A stretch of DNA of 63,347 nucleotides, from the NCBI RefSeq assembly GCF_000430665.1, contig NZ_AUML01000036.1, positions 1 to 63,347 of the forward strand, given 5' to 3'. A program made the position numbers and the translations under genes. Below are positions 46,324-55,404 of this stretch, one piece after another (position 1 is the stretch's first letter; each line of letters starts with the position of its first letter). The notes beneath the pieces are model-generated. The model ran no database searches. It was not told where the DNA came from and worked only from the letters and a program-made list of their open reading frames with translations. The DNA comes from Aquimarina muelleri DSM 19832 (GTDB lineage Bacteria > Bacteroidota > Bacteroidia > Flavobacteriales > Flavobacteriaceae).

Positions 46324-46611
46324 ATGACCCCAAAAATGAATGTACAAATAGTACAAAAAGAACAAATAAAATTTTTGAAATTTCCAAAAGAAGATGTTTT
46401 AGATAAAAGAAAAGATCAAATAGATCGATTTTTAGAATTACAAAGAGCACTTACTCTAGGAAATTTAGAGCATGAAAAAGTAAGAATCGTTTTTGTAGAT
46501 GATAAAGGCTTAAAAAAAGTAGAAACCACTATATGGGGAATAACCGATAAAGAAGTAATTCTAAAACAATCTACAATCATTCCTTTAGAAAGAATAATAA
46601 GTATTTCATAA
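46324..46611 (+). CDS. Conserved small hypothetical protein
   Basis: The 95-residue soluble protein has no signal peptide. An N-terminal part with FLELQRALTLGNLEHEKVRIVF is followed by a strand-rich end with KKVETTIWGITDKEVILK and STIIPLERIISIS. It looks like a conserved Bacteroidota hypothetical family. ATG codons at 46324 and 46336 are both possible. The TAA stop ends at the first base of dispersed repeat copy 6. Its function is unknown. Confidence 0.65.
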   Translation: MTPKMNVQIVQKEQIKFLKFPKEDVLDKRKDQIDRFLELQRALTLGNLEHEKVRIVFVDDKGLKKVETTIWGITDKEVILKQSTIIPLERIISIS

Positions 46612-46697
46612 ATCAATAATCTTGGAGCAAGCAAGCCGCGAGGTATGTTTCTGAAAATATATTTTGTTTGCAAGGTAAGCCTCAGAGATATAAAATC
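46611..46697 (+). repeat. Dispersed hairpin repeat, copy 6
   Basis: AATCAATAATCTTGGAGC, AAGCCGCGAGGTATG, GAAAATATATTTTGTTTGC, AAGGTAAGCCTCAG. The third hairpin is CAGA-gatataaaa-TCTG, different bases but paired. It begins on the last base of the stop codon of the preceding gene. Confidence 0.78.
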
Positions 46698-46710
46698 TGT
46701 TTCCTTTTTT

Positions 46711-46748
46711 AAAATAATATAGATGTCTTTAAACATCTATATTATTTT
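46711..46748 (+). terminator. Rho-independent terminator after repeat copy 6
   Basis: A 16-bp A+T-rich stem (AAAATAATATAGATGT at 46711-46726 and complement at 46733-46748) has a 6-nt loop and a short T-run. Confidence 0.75.
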
Positions 46749-46800
46749 TGTTTCTAGAAATGTTTTATTCGCACTCTGATACTTATTTATAATAGTTTTA

Positions 46801-46808
46801 TAACTTTG
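46801..46808 (+). promoter_or_regulatory. Candidate -7 element (TAACTTTG)
   Basis: TAACTTTG fits TAnnTTTG and overlaps the TTG codon at 46806. This argues that translation starts at the ATG at 46866, which also gives the signal peptide. Confidence 0.5.
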
Positions 46809-46865
46809 AAAAATTCTAAAAAAATAAAGTCTGAAAATAAATTACTACCGCGCCCCAAACCCAAC

Positions 46866-49244
46866 ATGAAAAAAAAAATACTAAATTATCTATTGCTTAT
46901 TATATTTATAATAGGATACAATACTTATGGACAATCTAAAAAATCTTATCTATTATCTAACAATCAAGAAAGTTTTGTAAATAAATTGATTAGTTCTAAT
47001 AAAAGTAAATCTTCCACTTTTAAAACGAAAGGAAATAAAAGCTTTTCGTTTGATTTAAATATTAAAAATGAAAAAGAAAACAATCTTACCTTATTAGGAA
47101 CCGTAAATGGAGAAAAATTATCTAGTTTTTCTATTTCCAGAATAGATAATATTTTAAATGGTCATATTATATTAAACAATGCAAAAAAGGCATATCTACT
47201 ATATTCTGAAACAAATGGAAAAGTATTTATTGAAGAAACTGATATCAATAAAATTATTTGTGTAGACTTTGAAAAGGCTAATACAGAAGTAGGAACTACA
47301 ACCAATAAATATTCAAAAATGGCTTCTCCATTAATATTAGAGAGTCTGCCTGGAGCGTTAGGTATTATCTATTTAGATTTTGATGGTGAATTAGTCTCAG
47401 GTACATCTTGGCTAGGTGGAGCTACTATCGATGCAGAATCTCCAAATTTTTCTGATCAAAAAATAATAGAGGTTTGGAAAATAATGGCAGAAGATTTTAG
47501 ACCATTTAATCTTAATGTCACAACTAGAAGAGATCTTTTTGATGCAGCTCCTATAAACCGTAGAATGATGTGTATCTTCACTCCTACTAATGATGCTCAA
47601 CCAGGCTCTGGAGGTGTCGCTTATGTAAACTCTTTTTCTTCTAATGTAGATAATCCTTGTTGGGTATATAATCTATCGACAAGAGCTGCTGGAGAAACTG
47701 GATCTCATGAGGTTGGACATACTTTAGGATTATCTCATGATGGACAAGGAAGCACAGAATATTATGCCGGACATGGGCAATGGAGCCCTATTATGGGATG
47801 GAGCGTAAATAAACCAATCGGACAATGGAGTGCTGGCGAATATGATAATGCAACAAGTAACCAAAATGATATTGCAATTATCGCTAATAGCAGAAACGGA
47901 GTTGGCTTTCAAAACGACGATCATAGTAATGATACAAGTAATGCTACATCTATAAAAGTAACCCCTGAAGGAGTCGTTAATGCTAATCAAAATTTTGGTT
48001 TAATTAGTACCAGAGATGACAAAGATGTATTTACCTTTGCTGTAGAAACTGGAACTGTGTCTTTAAACTTTAATCCAGACCCAGATTATCCTAATTTAAA
48101 TATCCAAGCAAGAATACTTAATGAACTGGAGCAAGAAATTGCTATTTCTAACCCTAACGGACTCAATGCATCTATTAATCAAATCCTTACCGAAGGAATT
48201 TATTACATAGAAATTGACGGTGTTGGAGAAGGAACTGTAAATAATGGATATTCTGATTTTTCGTCTTTAGGTAATTATACTATATCTGGTAATTATACTC
48301 CTGGAGATGATAAAAACCCTCCATTATCTGAATTTGAAGCAGTAAAAAATTGTTTTACTATTAATTTTGTAAATAATTCTACTAATAAAATCAACTCTTA
48401 TCTTTGGGATTTTGGAGACGGTACAACATCTACAAACAAAAACCCTAGCCACACATATACCTCACAAGGTAATTATACAGTCTCATTAACGACAACTAAT
48501 GATACTGGGGATAACACAAAAGAAAAAGTAAATTTTATAAATATACAAACCCCTAATCAACCCACTGTTTCTGATCTAAATATTTGTAGAGGAGAATCCG
48601 CTACACTAACTGTATCTGGTAATAGTGAATATCTTTGGTACACCAGTATTACAGAAAATACAAGTATTGCTTCTGGGACAACTTTTGTTACCCCCCCATT
48701 AGATAATAATATAACATATTATATAGAAGGGGTAATTGGAGATTGTATTACCAAAATTAGAACCCAAGTTAAAGTAACAATATCTGATACCCCAGAACAA
48801 CCATTAATAAAGATTAATCAAAATAAAAAATTAGCCGTTACCTCAGAGTTTTATAATTATCAATGGTATTATAATGGAAAGGTAATTGATGGTGCTGATC
48901 AATCAGAACATTTACCAACAAAAGTAGGGGAATATAGTATCGAAATCTCTAATAAAACAGGATGTAAAAGTCTATCAAAAAAAATTAATATCGATCAAAC
49001 TTTACTTAACTCAATCAGACAAAACAAAACATTTACCTACTACCCTAACCCAATTAACAATAATAATTTTTTATATATCGATGGTTTTACACCAGAAGAT
49101 TATGATGTAACAATCGTTAATCTTCAAGGAAAAATAGTAATTCAATCTGCTCCTATATCTAAAATAGATATTTCTGAATTATCTAATGGTTTATACATTT
49201 TACTTATAAATAATAAACCAATAGGTAAACTTATAAGAGAATAG
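46866..49244 (+). CDS. Secreted zinc metalloprotease with PKD and type IX sorting domains
   Basis: The protein has 792 residues from the ATG at 46866 (MKKKILNYLLLIIFIIGYNTYGQ, cleaved after the YG region). The metzincin motif HEVGHTLGLSHDG (HExxHxxGxxH) follows GAGETGS. A PPC-like domain and a PKD domain with SYLWDFGDGTTSTNKNP precede an Ig-like region and the C-terminal type IX sorting domain (YYPNPINNN, VTIVNLQGKIV, IGKLIRE). It is a probable extracellular peptidase. The upstream TTG start at 46806 is rejected because it overlaps a -7 element and lacks a signal peptide. Confidence 0.88.
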   Translation: MKKKILNYLLLIIFIIGYNTYGQSKKSYLLSNNQESFVNKLISSNKSKSSTFKTKGNKSFSFDLNIKNEKENNLTLLGTVNGEKLSSFSISRIDNILNGHIILNNAKKAYLLYSETNGKVFIEETDINKIICVDFEKANTEVGTTTNKYSKMASPLILESLPGALGIIYLDFDGELVSGTSWLGGATIDAESPNFSDQKIIEVWKIMAEDFRPFNLNVTTRRDLFDAAPINRRMMCIFTPTNDAQPGSGGVAYVNSFSSNVDNPCWVYNLSTRAAGETGSHEVGHTLGLSHDGQGSTEYYAGHGQWSPIMGWSVNKPIGQWSAGEYDNATSNQNDIAIIANSRNGVGFQNDDHSNDTSNATSIKVTPEGVVNANQNFGLISTRDDKDVFTFAVETGTVSLNFNPDPDYPNLNIQARILNELEQEIAISNPNGLNASINQILTEGIYYIEIDGVGEGTVNNGYSDFSSLGNYTISGNYTPGDDKNPPLSEFEAVKNCFTINFVNNSTNKINSYLWDFGDGTTSTNKNPSHTYTSQGNYTVSLTTTNDTGDNTKEKVNFINIQTPNQPTVSDLNICRGESATLTVSGNSEYLWYTSITENTSIASGTTFVTPPLDNNITYYIEGVIGDCITKIRTQVKVTISDTPEQPLIKINQNKKLAVTSEFYNYQWYYNGKVIDGADQSEHLPTKVGEYSIEISNKTGCKSLSKKINIDQTLLNSIRQNKTFTYYPNPINNNNFLYIDGFTPEDYDVTIVNLQGKIVIQSAPISKIDISELSNGLYILLINNKPIGKLIRE

Positions 49245-49258
49245 TTTTAAAATCTAAA

Positions 49259-49297
49259 AAACAAAGCATATCTATCCAAAAAAGATATGCTTTGTTT
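49259..49297 (+). terminator. Rho-independent terminator
   Basis: A 15-bp perfect stem (AAACAAAGCATATCT at 49259-49273, complement at 49283-49297) with a 9-nt loop follows the metalloprotease gene. Confidence 0.85.
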
Positions 49298-49374
49298 ATC
49301 TATATAAATCTAAAAAGGTTTTTAACTTTCCTTTAATAGATTTTTGAATATCTTTAGAAACCAAAATTCAAACC

Positions 49375-49914
49375 TTGAAAAATACAATTGTATACTATAT
49401 TTTTATTCTGTTACCGATACTAGCCTTTTCACAACAAAAAACAAAACAAGGTAAAATAATTACTGAGTTTGGTAAAACATATACGGTAAACAATCCCGAC
49501 TTTAAAACTAATATTCAAAAAGACTTAAAAGTAGTATTTGATATTGGCAGAACTTTTAAAGACAACTCTACAATAAACCCTCTTTTTAATACAGCTGCCA
49601 GATACCTTAATATGCATGCAGATGCAGGAGTACCTATTGGAAAACTACATGTTGCCTTAGTCGTTCATGGAGAAGCAGCAAATGATATATTAAATAACAC
49701 CGAATATAAAAATAAGTATGGTATAGATAACCCTAATACATCATTGCTTTCTGCTTTGGCAGAAAAAGGTGTCCAAATAATTTTATGTGGGCAGACTGCT
49801 GCGCATAGAAATATTTCTAAAGAAAAAACTCTACCCGAAATAAAAATTGCTTTATCTGCAATGACTGCCTTAGTACAATTACAAAACGAAAATTACAGAC
49901 TCATTAATTTTTAA
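49375..49914 (+). CDS. DsrE family protein, secreted
   Basis: The 179-residue protein starts with TTG at 49375 (MKNTIVYYIFILLPILAFSQ), fixed by the signal peptide. No ATG lies nearby in frame. The DsrE/DsrF-like fold has KLHVALVVHGEAANDIL and GVQIILCGQTAAHRNI with a conserved Cys. Family members carry sulfur or act in small-molecule binding. The periplasmic location is inferred from the signal. It is the first gene of a three-gene operon with an M20 amidohydrolase (5 bp later) and a glutamate-synthase-like gene. Confidence 0.82.
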   Translation: MKNTIVYYIFILLPILAFSQQKTKQGKIITEFGKTYTVNNPDFKTNIQKDLKVVFDIGRTFKDNSTINPLFNTAARYLNMHADAGVPIGKLHVALVVHGEAANDILNNTEYKNKYGIDNPNTSLLSALAEKGVQIILCGQTAAHRNISKEKTLPEIKIALSAMTALVQLQNENYRLINF

Positions 49915-49919
49915 CCCTA

Positions 49920-51212
49920 ATGAAAAAACAAACACAAACTTTTTTATTAATCATTACAATGGTTTTTTGTTCGACCTATGCACAACAAATAGATCCAGAC
50001 ATTAATGCTTCCGCAGAAAAAATTGAATCTAAAGTAATTGAATGGAGGCGCGATTTTCATCAAAATCCAGAACTATCTAACCAAGAGTTTGAAACTGCAA
50101 AAAAAATAGCTAAACACCTTAAAGGTTTAGGCTTAGAAGTAACGGAAAATGTTGCCAAAACAGGTGTAGTTGCTATTTTAAAAGGAAAAAAAGAAGGAAA
50201 AACTGTTGCTTTAAGAGCGGATATTGATGCCCTACCTGTAACAGAACGAGTAGATATACCCTTTAAATCTATAGTAAAAGCTAATTTTTTAAATACTGAA
50301 GTCGGTGTTAGCCATGCCTGTGGTCACGACACTCATACATCCATCTTAATGGGGGTTGCAGAAATTCTTTCTAAACATAAAGATAAAATAAATGGTACTG
50401 TTAAATTTATTTTTCAACCTGCGGAAGAAGGTCCCCCACCAGGAGAAGAAGGTGGAGCTAAATTAATGATCAAAGAAGGAGTCTTAAAAAATCCAGATGT
50501 AGACGCTATTTTTGGTTTACATATAAATTCTGGAACCGATGTAGGCAAAATACGTTATAAACCAGGAGGAACTATGGCTGCTGTAGAAAGATTTGTTATC
50601 AATGTAAAAGGAAAACAAACACATGGTTCCGCTCCTTGGGCAGGAGTAGATCCCATATTAATCTCGGCAAAAATTATTGATGGATTACAAACCATCATAA
50701 GTAGAGAATCTCCTTTAGTCAATGAAGCAGCTGTTATTACTGTTGGCAAAATCACTAGTGGTGTACGGTTTAACATTATTCCAGAAAGTGCCGAAATGAT
50801 TGGCACTGTTAGAACTCTGGATCCTGGAATGAGAACTCTTATTATTAAAAGAATGAATGAGATGGTACCCTCCATTGCAAAAGCATATGGCGGTGATGCA
50901 ACTATTGTATTTCAAAATAACACCTCTATTACTTATAATGATCCAGATCTTGTCAAAAAAATGCTCCCGACCATCCAAGGTGTTGCCGGTAAAGAAAATG
51001 TACTTTTATCTAAAGCAACTACTGGCGGAGAAGATTTTTCTTACTTTCAAGAAGTAGTACCAGGGTTCTATTTCTTTTTAGGAGGAAAAACACCTGGATC
51101 TAAGGAAGCTGCCCCACATCATACACCTGATTTTTATATTGACGAAAGCGGATTACTATTAGGCGTAAAAGTAATGTCTCAACTAACATTAGATTATCTT
51201 AATATTAAATAG
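49920..51212 (+). CDS. M20 family amidohydrolase, secreted
   Basis: The 430-residue protein has a signal peptide (about 1-21, STYAQ). VALRADIDALPVTE, HACGHDTHTSILMGVAEIL and QPAEEGPPPGEEGGAK are the hallmarks of the M20D aminoacylase/carboxypeptidase family, with metal-binding His and Glu residues. It hydrolyses N-acyl amino acids or similar amides. The family enzyme is usually cytoplasmic, and the signal peptide here implies the periplasm. It lies 5 bp after the DsrE gene and 11 bp before the glutamate-synthase-like gene. Confidence 0.88.
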   Translation: MKKQTQTFLLIITMVFCSTYAQQIDPDINASAEKIESKVIEWRRDFHQNPELSNQEFETAKKIAKHLKGLGLEVTENVAKTGVVAILKGKKEGKTVALRADIDALPVTERVDIPFKSIVKANFLNTEVGVSHACGHDTHTSILMGVAEILSKHKDKINGTVKFIFQPAEEGPPPGEEGGAKLMIKEGVLKNPDVDAIFGLHINSGTDVGKIRYKPGGTMAAVERFVINVKGKQTHGSAPWAGVDPILISAKIIDGLQTIISRESPLVNEAAVITVGKITSGVRFNIIPESAEMIGTVRTLDPGMRTLIIKRMNEMVPSIAKAYGGDATIVFQNNTSITYNDPDLVKKMLPTIQGVAGKENVLLSKATTGGEDFSYFQEVVPGFYFFLGGKTPGSKEAAPHHTPDFYIDESGLLLGVKVMSQLTLDYLNIK

Positions 51213-51223
51213 GTAAATTAAAA

Positions 51224-52807
51224 ATGGAAAATATACTTAACTTTTTAGGTTCTATATCTTGGTGGATATGGATTATTATAGCTTTAATATTAGTAGCTAT
51301 CCGAGATATGTTTTTAAATAAAAAGCATACAATTAGCCATAACTTCCCTATAGTAGGACATCTAAGATACCTTTTAGAGAGTATTGGCCCTGAAATAAGG
51401 CAATACTTTGTTGCTAACAACCGCGAAGAACTTCCTTTTAACAGAATTGAAAGAGGATGGGTCTATGCATCTTCAAAAAATGAAAATAATTACGAAGGCT
51501 TTGGTACTGATAGAGATATATACCAACACCAACATATCTTTATAAAAAATTGTATGATACCATACAAAATGGATAAAGACCATCCTAATAAAGAAGATAA
51601 GACTTTTTTACCTTGTGCTAAAGTAATGGGTTTGTATAATAATCGTAAAAAACCATATCGCCCAGGGTCCGTTATCAATGTTTCTGCTATGAGTTTTGGC
51701 TCTCTCTCTGCTCGAGCAGTAGAATCTTTAAATATAGGCATACAAAAAGCTAATGCATATCATAATACTGGAGAAGGAGGACTTTCGCCATATCATAGCA
51801 ATGGTGGTGATGTAATCTTTCATTTTGGAACTGGTTATTTTGGAGTACGAAGTGAGGATGGTAATTTCTCTATGAAAAAGATGAAAGATCTTGTTACTAA
51901 AAACCCATTTATAAGAGCAATTGAAATCAAACTATCTCAAGGTGCAAAACCAGGAAAAGGAGGTGTCCTACCTGGTGCTAAAATCACCCCACAGATTGCC
52001 GAGATTAGAGGTGTTGAGGTTGGAAAAGATGTCCTATCCCCTTCTTCACATAAAGCATTTACAGATGTTCCTGAACTTTTACAATTTATTGAAGATATCG
52101 CAAATGAAACTGGACTTCCTGTAGGAATTAAAGCCGCTATAGGAAAAACAGAGCAATGGGAACTTCTTGCCAAACTAATGGTGGAAACCAATAAAGGCCC
52201 TGATTTTATTACTATAGATGGTGGCGAAGGTGGTACTGGTGCTGCTCCTCCTAGTTTTGCCGACCATGTATCCTTGCCTTGGGTGTATGGATTTACTGCT
52301 ATTTATAAAATTTTTCAGAAATACAACCTTACAGATAGAATAGTTTTTATTGGTAGTGGAAAATTAGGATTTCCTGCAAAAGCAGCTATGGCATTTGCAA
52401 TGGGAGTAGATTGCATAAATGTTGCTCGTGAAGCTATGATGAGTATCGGTTGCATCCAAGCACAAATATGCCACACCAATAGATGCCCAAGCGGGATAGC
52501 AACACAAAGTAAATGGTTACAAAAAGGAATTGATATTCCTTTAAAATCAGATCGTTTAGCACAATACTTTAAAACTTTCAGAAAAGAATTTATAGAAATA
52601 ACACATGCAACAGGTCATGAACACCCTTGTCAATTTACCATGCAAGATATAGACCTAAATGTAGATGATGGAGAGCTTACCAGAACATTAGAACAATCTT
52701 TTAAATATACAAAGACTCCTGTAGAATATACCTGTGCACAAGATTTAAAAAATTGCACCTATCTTGGTGGGTATTATAAAAATCAAATAGAACAACAAGC
52801 TTCTTAA
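51224..52807 (+). CDS. FMN-binding glutamate synthase-like protein (membrane-anchored)
   Basis: The 527-residue protein has an N-terminal membrane helix (SWWIWIIIALILVAI). A glutamate-synthase FMN domain follows: VSAMSFGSLSARAVESLN, ITIDGGEGGTGAAPP, GSGKLGFPAKAAMAFAMG, and CIQAQICHTNRCPSGIATQ. The last has the C-x5-C-x4-C pattern of the [3Fe-4S] cluster. The amidotransferase domain of GltB is absent. It might pass electrons to an unknown acceptor or serve ammonia-dependent glutamate formation, which is inference. Repeat copy 7 begins 5 bp after its stop. Confidence 0.88.
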   Translation: MENILNFLGSISWWIWIIIALILVAIRDMFLNKKHTISHNFPIVGHLRYLLESIGPEIRQYFVANNREELPFNRIERGWVYASSKNENNYEGFGTDRDIYQHQHIFIKNCMIPYKMDKDHPNKEDKTFLPCAKVMGLYNNRKKPYRPGSVINVSAMSFGSLSARAVESLNIGIQKANAYHNTGEGGLSPYHSNGGDVIFHFGTGYFGVRSEDGNFSMKKMKDLVTKNPFIRAIEIKLSQGAKPGKGGVLPGAKITPQIAEIRGVEVGKDVLSPSSHKAFTDVPELLQFIEDIANETGLPVGIKAAIGKTEQWELLAKLMVETNKGPDFITIDGGEGGTGAAPPSFADHVSLPWVYGFTAIYKIFQKYNLTDRIVFIGSGKLGFPAKAAMAFAMGVDCINVAREAMMSIGCIQAQICHTNRCPSGIATQSKWLQKGIDIPLKSDRLAQYFKTFRKEFIEITHATGHEHPCQFTMQDIDLNVDDGELTRTLEQSFKYTKTPVEYTCAQDLKNCTYLGGYYKNQIEQQAS

Positions 52808-52812
52808 CTATA

Positions 52813-52880
52813 AATCAATAACCTCACTACAAATTCATAAAATATGTTTTTTTTGAGGAAAACTATAAAGAGTTAAATAA
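52813..52880 (+). repeat. Dispersed hairpin repeat, copy 7 (diverged)
   Basis: AATCAATAACCTCACTAC and AAAATATGTTTTTTTTGAGG keep the ends and middle block, but the hairpin arms are eroded. It starts 5 bp after the stop codon of the glutamate-synthase-like gene. Confidence 0.6.
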
Positions 52881-52924
52881 GTAATTATATTACTTTTGAA
52901 CATAAAAATAATATTTAAACATAC

Positions 52925-53443
52925 ATGAAAATCGAAATTTTACCACTAATCATTTCTTTAGTTCCTGCAATTTTAATTGCTTTGCTTTCAATATATTTTT
53001 TTAAAGCACATACGGATAATGAAGAAAAACGTCGAAGATTCTTATTGCACAGAGAAAATAAAAAACAAGCATTACCCCTTAAATTACAAGCATATGAACG
53101 TATGGTTTTGTTATTAGAAAGAATTTCACCAGGTAATTTACTTATTAGAATATCTCCTTTAGGAGAGGATAAAAAAGACTATGAGTCTTTATTAACAAGC
53201 ACTATAGATCAAGAATTCGAACATAATCTTACGCAACAAATTTATATCTCTGATGAATGTTGGAATACTATTAAAGCAGCAAAAAACGCTACTATAGCTT
53301 TGATTAGAAGAAATACACTGAAAGAAGAAATAGATTCTGCTAATAAAATGAGAGAAGTAATTCTTACCGAACTTGTAGAAAAAGGAGCTCCTAGTGATGC
53401 TGCCTTAGCCTTTATTAAAGAAGAAATTAGTGCTGTTTTTTAA
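52925..53443 (+). CDS. Conserved hypothetical membrane-anchored protein
   Basis: The 172-residue protein has one N-terminal membrane helix (about 5-26, LPLIISLVPAILIALLSIYFF). A basic segment follows (EEKRRRFLLHRENKK), then a helical cytoplasmic domain with LKLQAYERMVLLLERISPGNLLIR and VILTELVEKGAPSDAALAFIKEE. It matches a Bacteroidota family of unknown function. Repeat copy 8 begins 17 bp after its stop. Confidence 0.7.
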   Translation: MKIEILPLIISLVPAILIALLSIYFFKAHTDNEEKRRRFLLHRENKKQALPLKLQAYERMVLLLERISPGNLLIRISPLGEDKKDYESLLTSTIDQEFEHNLTQQIYISDECWNTIKAAKNATIALIRRNTLKEEIDSANKMREVILTELVEKGAPSDAALAFIKEEISAVF

Positions 53444-53460
53444 TCTTTAATTATCATACC

Positions 53461-53569
53461 AATCAATAACCTCGGAGCAAGCTCACGAGGTATATTTCTG
53501 TAAATATATTTTGTTTTCGAGGCAAGCCTCCTTTAGAGAATTAAATTCCACAATGTGGATTAAAAAAAT
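53461..53569 (+). repeat. Dispersed hairpin repeat, copy 8 (near consensus)
   Basis: AATCAATAACCTCGGAGC, AAGCTCACGAGGTATATT, TAAATATATTTTGTTTTCG, AGGCAAGCCTC, AGAATTAAATTCCAC, AATGTGGATTAAAAAAA. The first hairpin is ACCTCGGAGC-AA-GCTC plus CGAGGT with one bulged A. It lies between convergent genes. Confidence 0.9.
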
Positions 53570-53575
53570 TATAGG

Positions 53576-54499
53576 CTATCCTGCTAGATCAATATTCTTA
53601 AGCTTATTATCTTCTGCCAGTTTAGCCTTTTTTGCAGCATATTCGTATCCTTGTTTCCACCAACTTCCCATAAGTTTTTTATTAAAAATTAAAGAATTCT
53701 CAGTGAGTTTAGATGGGGTATAATATAAGTTTAATGGTACTTTTTTATTAATTGCGGCTAATTTACCAACAACAGTATCGTGACCTTCTACCTGATCTAA
53801 CATATAGCTAAATAGATTTACCATAAGAGAAAATGGATTTTTTCCTAATACTTTATTGTGCTCCATATTTTCAGACTCCAAAATAATAGCATCTACCTCT
53901 GTTGCCCCTCGCCGTATAGCTTCTCGTATGGGCACCATACATCCAAAACCACCATCTGCATATTCATAACCGTTTTTGGTAACCAAACTCATAAAAGGAA
54001 CATAATTACAGGATATCCATATCCAATCACAAAAATCTTCGTACGAAAAATCATTTATAGATTTATATTCTGTTCTGTTTTTAGTAAGATTAGATACCGT
54101 TACAACAACATCCTCTACTTTTTTACGTGCTAAGTTAAATTCAGCTTCAGAAAAATTTCTACGTATAGATCTTCTCAAGTTTTTACTTTCACCAAACGTT
54201 CGTTTCTTTTTCATAAACTGCCATAGTGATGAAAAAAAATTGATCGACACGTATTCTCTATCCCCTTTTTTTCGTACCACAAAAGGGTTTACATTAAAAA
54301 TAGTATTTTGGTTAACATTAGTATATATATCATACATCTTATCGATATTTCCTAAAGCCAATTGAGAGATCAAAAGACTTCCTGTCGAAGTTCCTAAGAA
54401 CATATCATATTGTTTGCCTTGCTTTTGAATTAAATACTGTGCCACTCCTCCAGCATACGCTCCTTTACTTCCTCCACCCGAAATTACTAGTGCCCGCAT
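53576..54499 (-). CDS. Patatin-like phospholipase (copy B)
   Basis: The 307-residue protein has the patatin catalytic dyad: oxyanion loop SGGGSKGAYAGG at 7-18, nucleophile Ser38 in GTSTGS, and Asp182 in ADGGFG. It hydrolyses acyl esters of lipids. No signal peptide or lipobox is seen. It is a tandem duplicate of the gene at 54503-55396, 3 bp downstream of it. The C-terminal half contains YYTPSKLTENSLIFNKKLMGSWW, shared with its partner. Confidence 0.9.
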   Translation of the reverse strand: MRALVISGGGSKGAYAGGVAQYLIQKQGKQYDMFLGTSTGSLLISQLALGNIDKMYDIYTNVNQNTIFNVNPFVVRKKGDREYVSINFFSSLWQFMKKKRTFGESKNLRRSIRRNFSEAEFNLARKKVEDVVVTVSNLTKNRTEYKSINDFSYEDFCDWIWISCNYVPFMSLVTKNGYEYADGGFGCMVPIREAIRRGATEVDAIILESENMEHNKVLGKNPFSLMVNLFSYMLDQVEGHDTVVGKLAAINKKVPLNLYYTPSKLTENSLIFNKKLMGSWWKQGYEYAAKKAKLAEDNKLKNIDLAG

Positions 54500-54502
54500 A
54501 TT

Positions 54503-55396
54503 TTATATTGGATTAGATATGTTTTTTTGTTTTGCAAATTTATAACCTTTTGACCACCATTGCGTCATTTTTTCTTTATCAAACACCAAAGAGTTTGTAG
54601 TAAGCACAGTAGGTGTATAATACAAATCCAGTGCTACATTTTCTTGTAAAGCTTTAAATTTACCTATTCTAATATTTTGATGCTCTATCCTATCCATCAT
54701 AAAATCTACCATATTGGTGATTAACGAAAAAGGATTTTTAGTAGGCATTCGATTTAGGTAATTAACTTCTGTTTCTAATACAATTACATCTAACTCTGTT
54801 GCTCCTCTTCGTATTGCTTCTTCAATAGGAACCATAGATCCTAAACCACCATCTACATAATCACAATTGTTTTTCCTTACCAAACTCATAAATGGAGGGT
54901 AATTACAGGATATCCATATCCAATCTAAAAAATCTTTATATAAACATTCTTTTATAGATTTATACTCCACTTCATTAGCAGACAGATTTGTTACTGTAAT
55001 AATTACATCTTTATCACTAGATTGTAATTCTTTAAAAAAAGACTCAGAAATAGCGTTCTCTATAAGTTCTCTAAGATTACTACTATCTCCAAAAGATTTA
55101 TTGCCCTTAATTAGATTACGCAAAACATTAAAATGATTGATATTGATATTGGTATATCCTCTTTTCTTTTTAATAGTAAACGGGCAATTTTTAAATATAG
55201 AATTTTGGTTTACTGAAGTATAAAAGCTTTTAATTTCTTCAATTTTTGATAATGCCAAGTGAGAAACTAATAAACTACCTGTAGAAGTACCAAGAAAGAG
55301 ATCATATTTTCTATCTAAATCCTGAATCAAATACTGTGCAACGCCACCTGCAAAAGCTCCTTTACTACCGCCTCCAGAAATTACCAATGCACGCAT
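54503..55396 (-). CDS. Patatin-like phospholipase (copy A)
   Basis: The 297-residue protein has the same layout as copy B: SGGGSKGAFAGG, Ser38 in GTSTGS and Asp182 in VDGGLG. The two copies keep the same residue numbers throughout the first 190 residues but differ in many positions, so the duplication is not recent. It starts 8 bp after the M1 peptidase gene. The three genes probably form one operon. The substrate is unknown. Confidence 0.9.
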   Translation of the reverse strand: MRALVISGGGSKGAFAGGVAQYLIQDLDRKYDLFLGTSTGSLLVSHLALSKIEEIKSFYTSVNQNSIFKNCPFTIKKKRGYTNININHFNVLRNLIKGNKSFGDSSNLRELIENAISESFFKELQSSDKDVIITVTNLSANEVEYKSIKECLYKDFLDWIWISCNYPPFMSLVRKNNCDYVDGGLGSMVPIEEAIRRGATELDVIVLETEVNYLNRMPTKNPFSLITNMVDFMMDRIEHQNIRIGKFKALQENVALDLYYTPTVLTTNSLVFDKEKMTQWWSKGYKFAKQKNISNPI

Positions 55397-55404
55397 ACTT
55401 TATA

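Noticed and set aside
46806..46865. TTG start for the metzincin gene
   Set aside because: The TTG is part of a -7 promoter element (TAACTTTG) and only the ATG at 46866 gives a signal peptide.
53511..53723. Plus-strand frame of 70 residues
   Set aside because: It starts inside dispersed repeat copy 8 and runs antisense into the patatin gene; no support.
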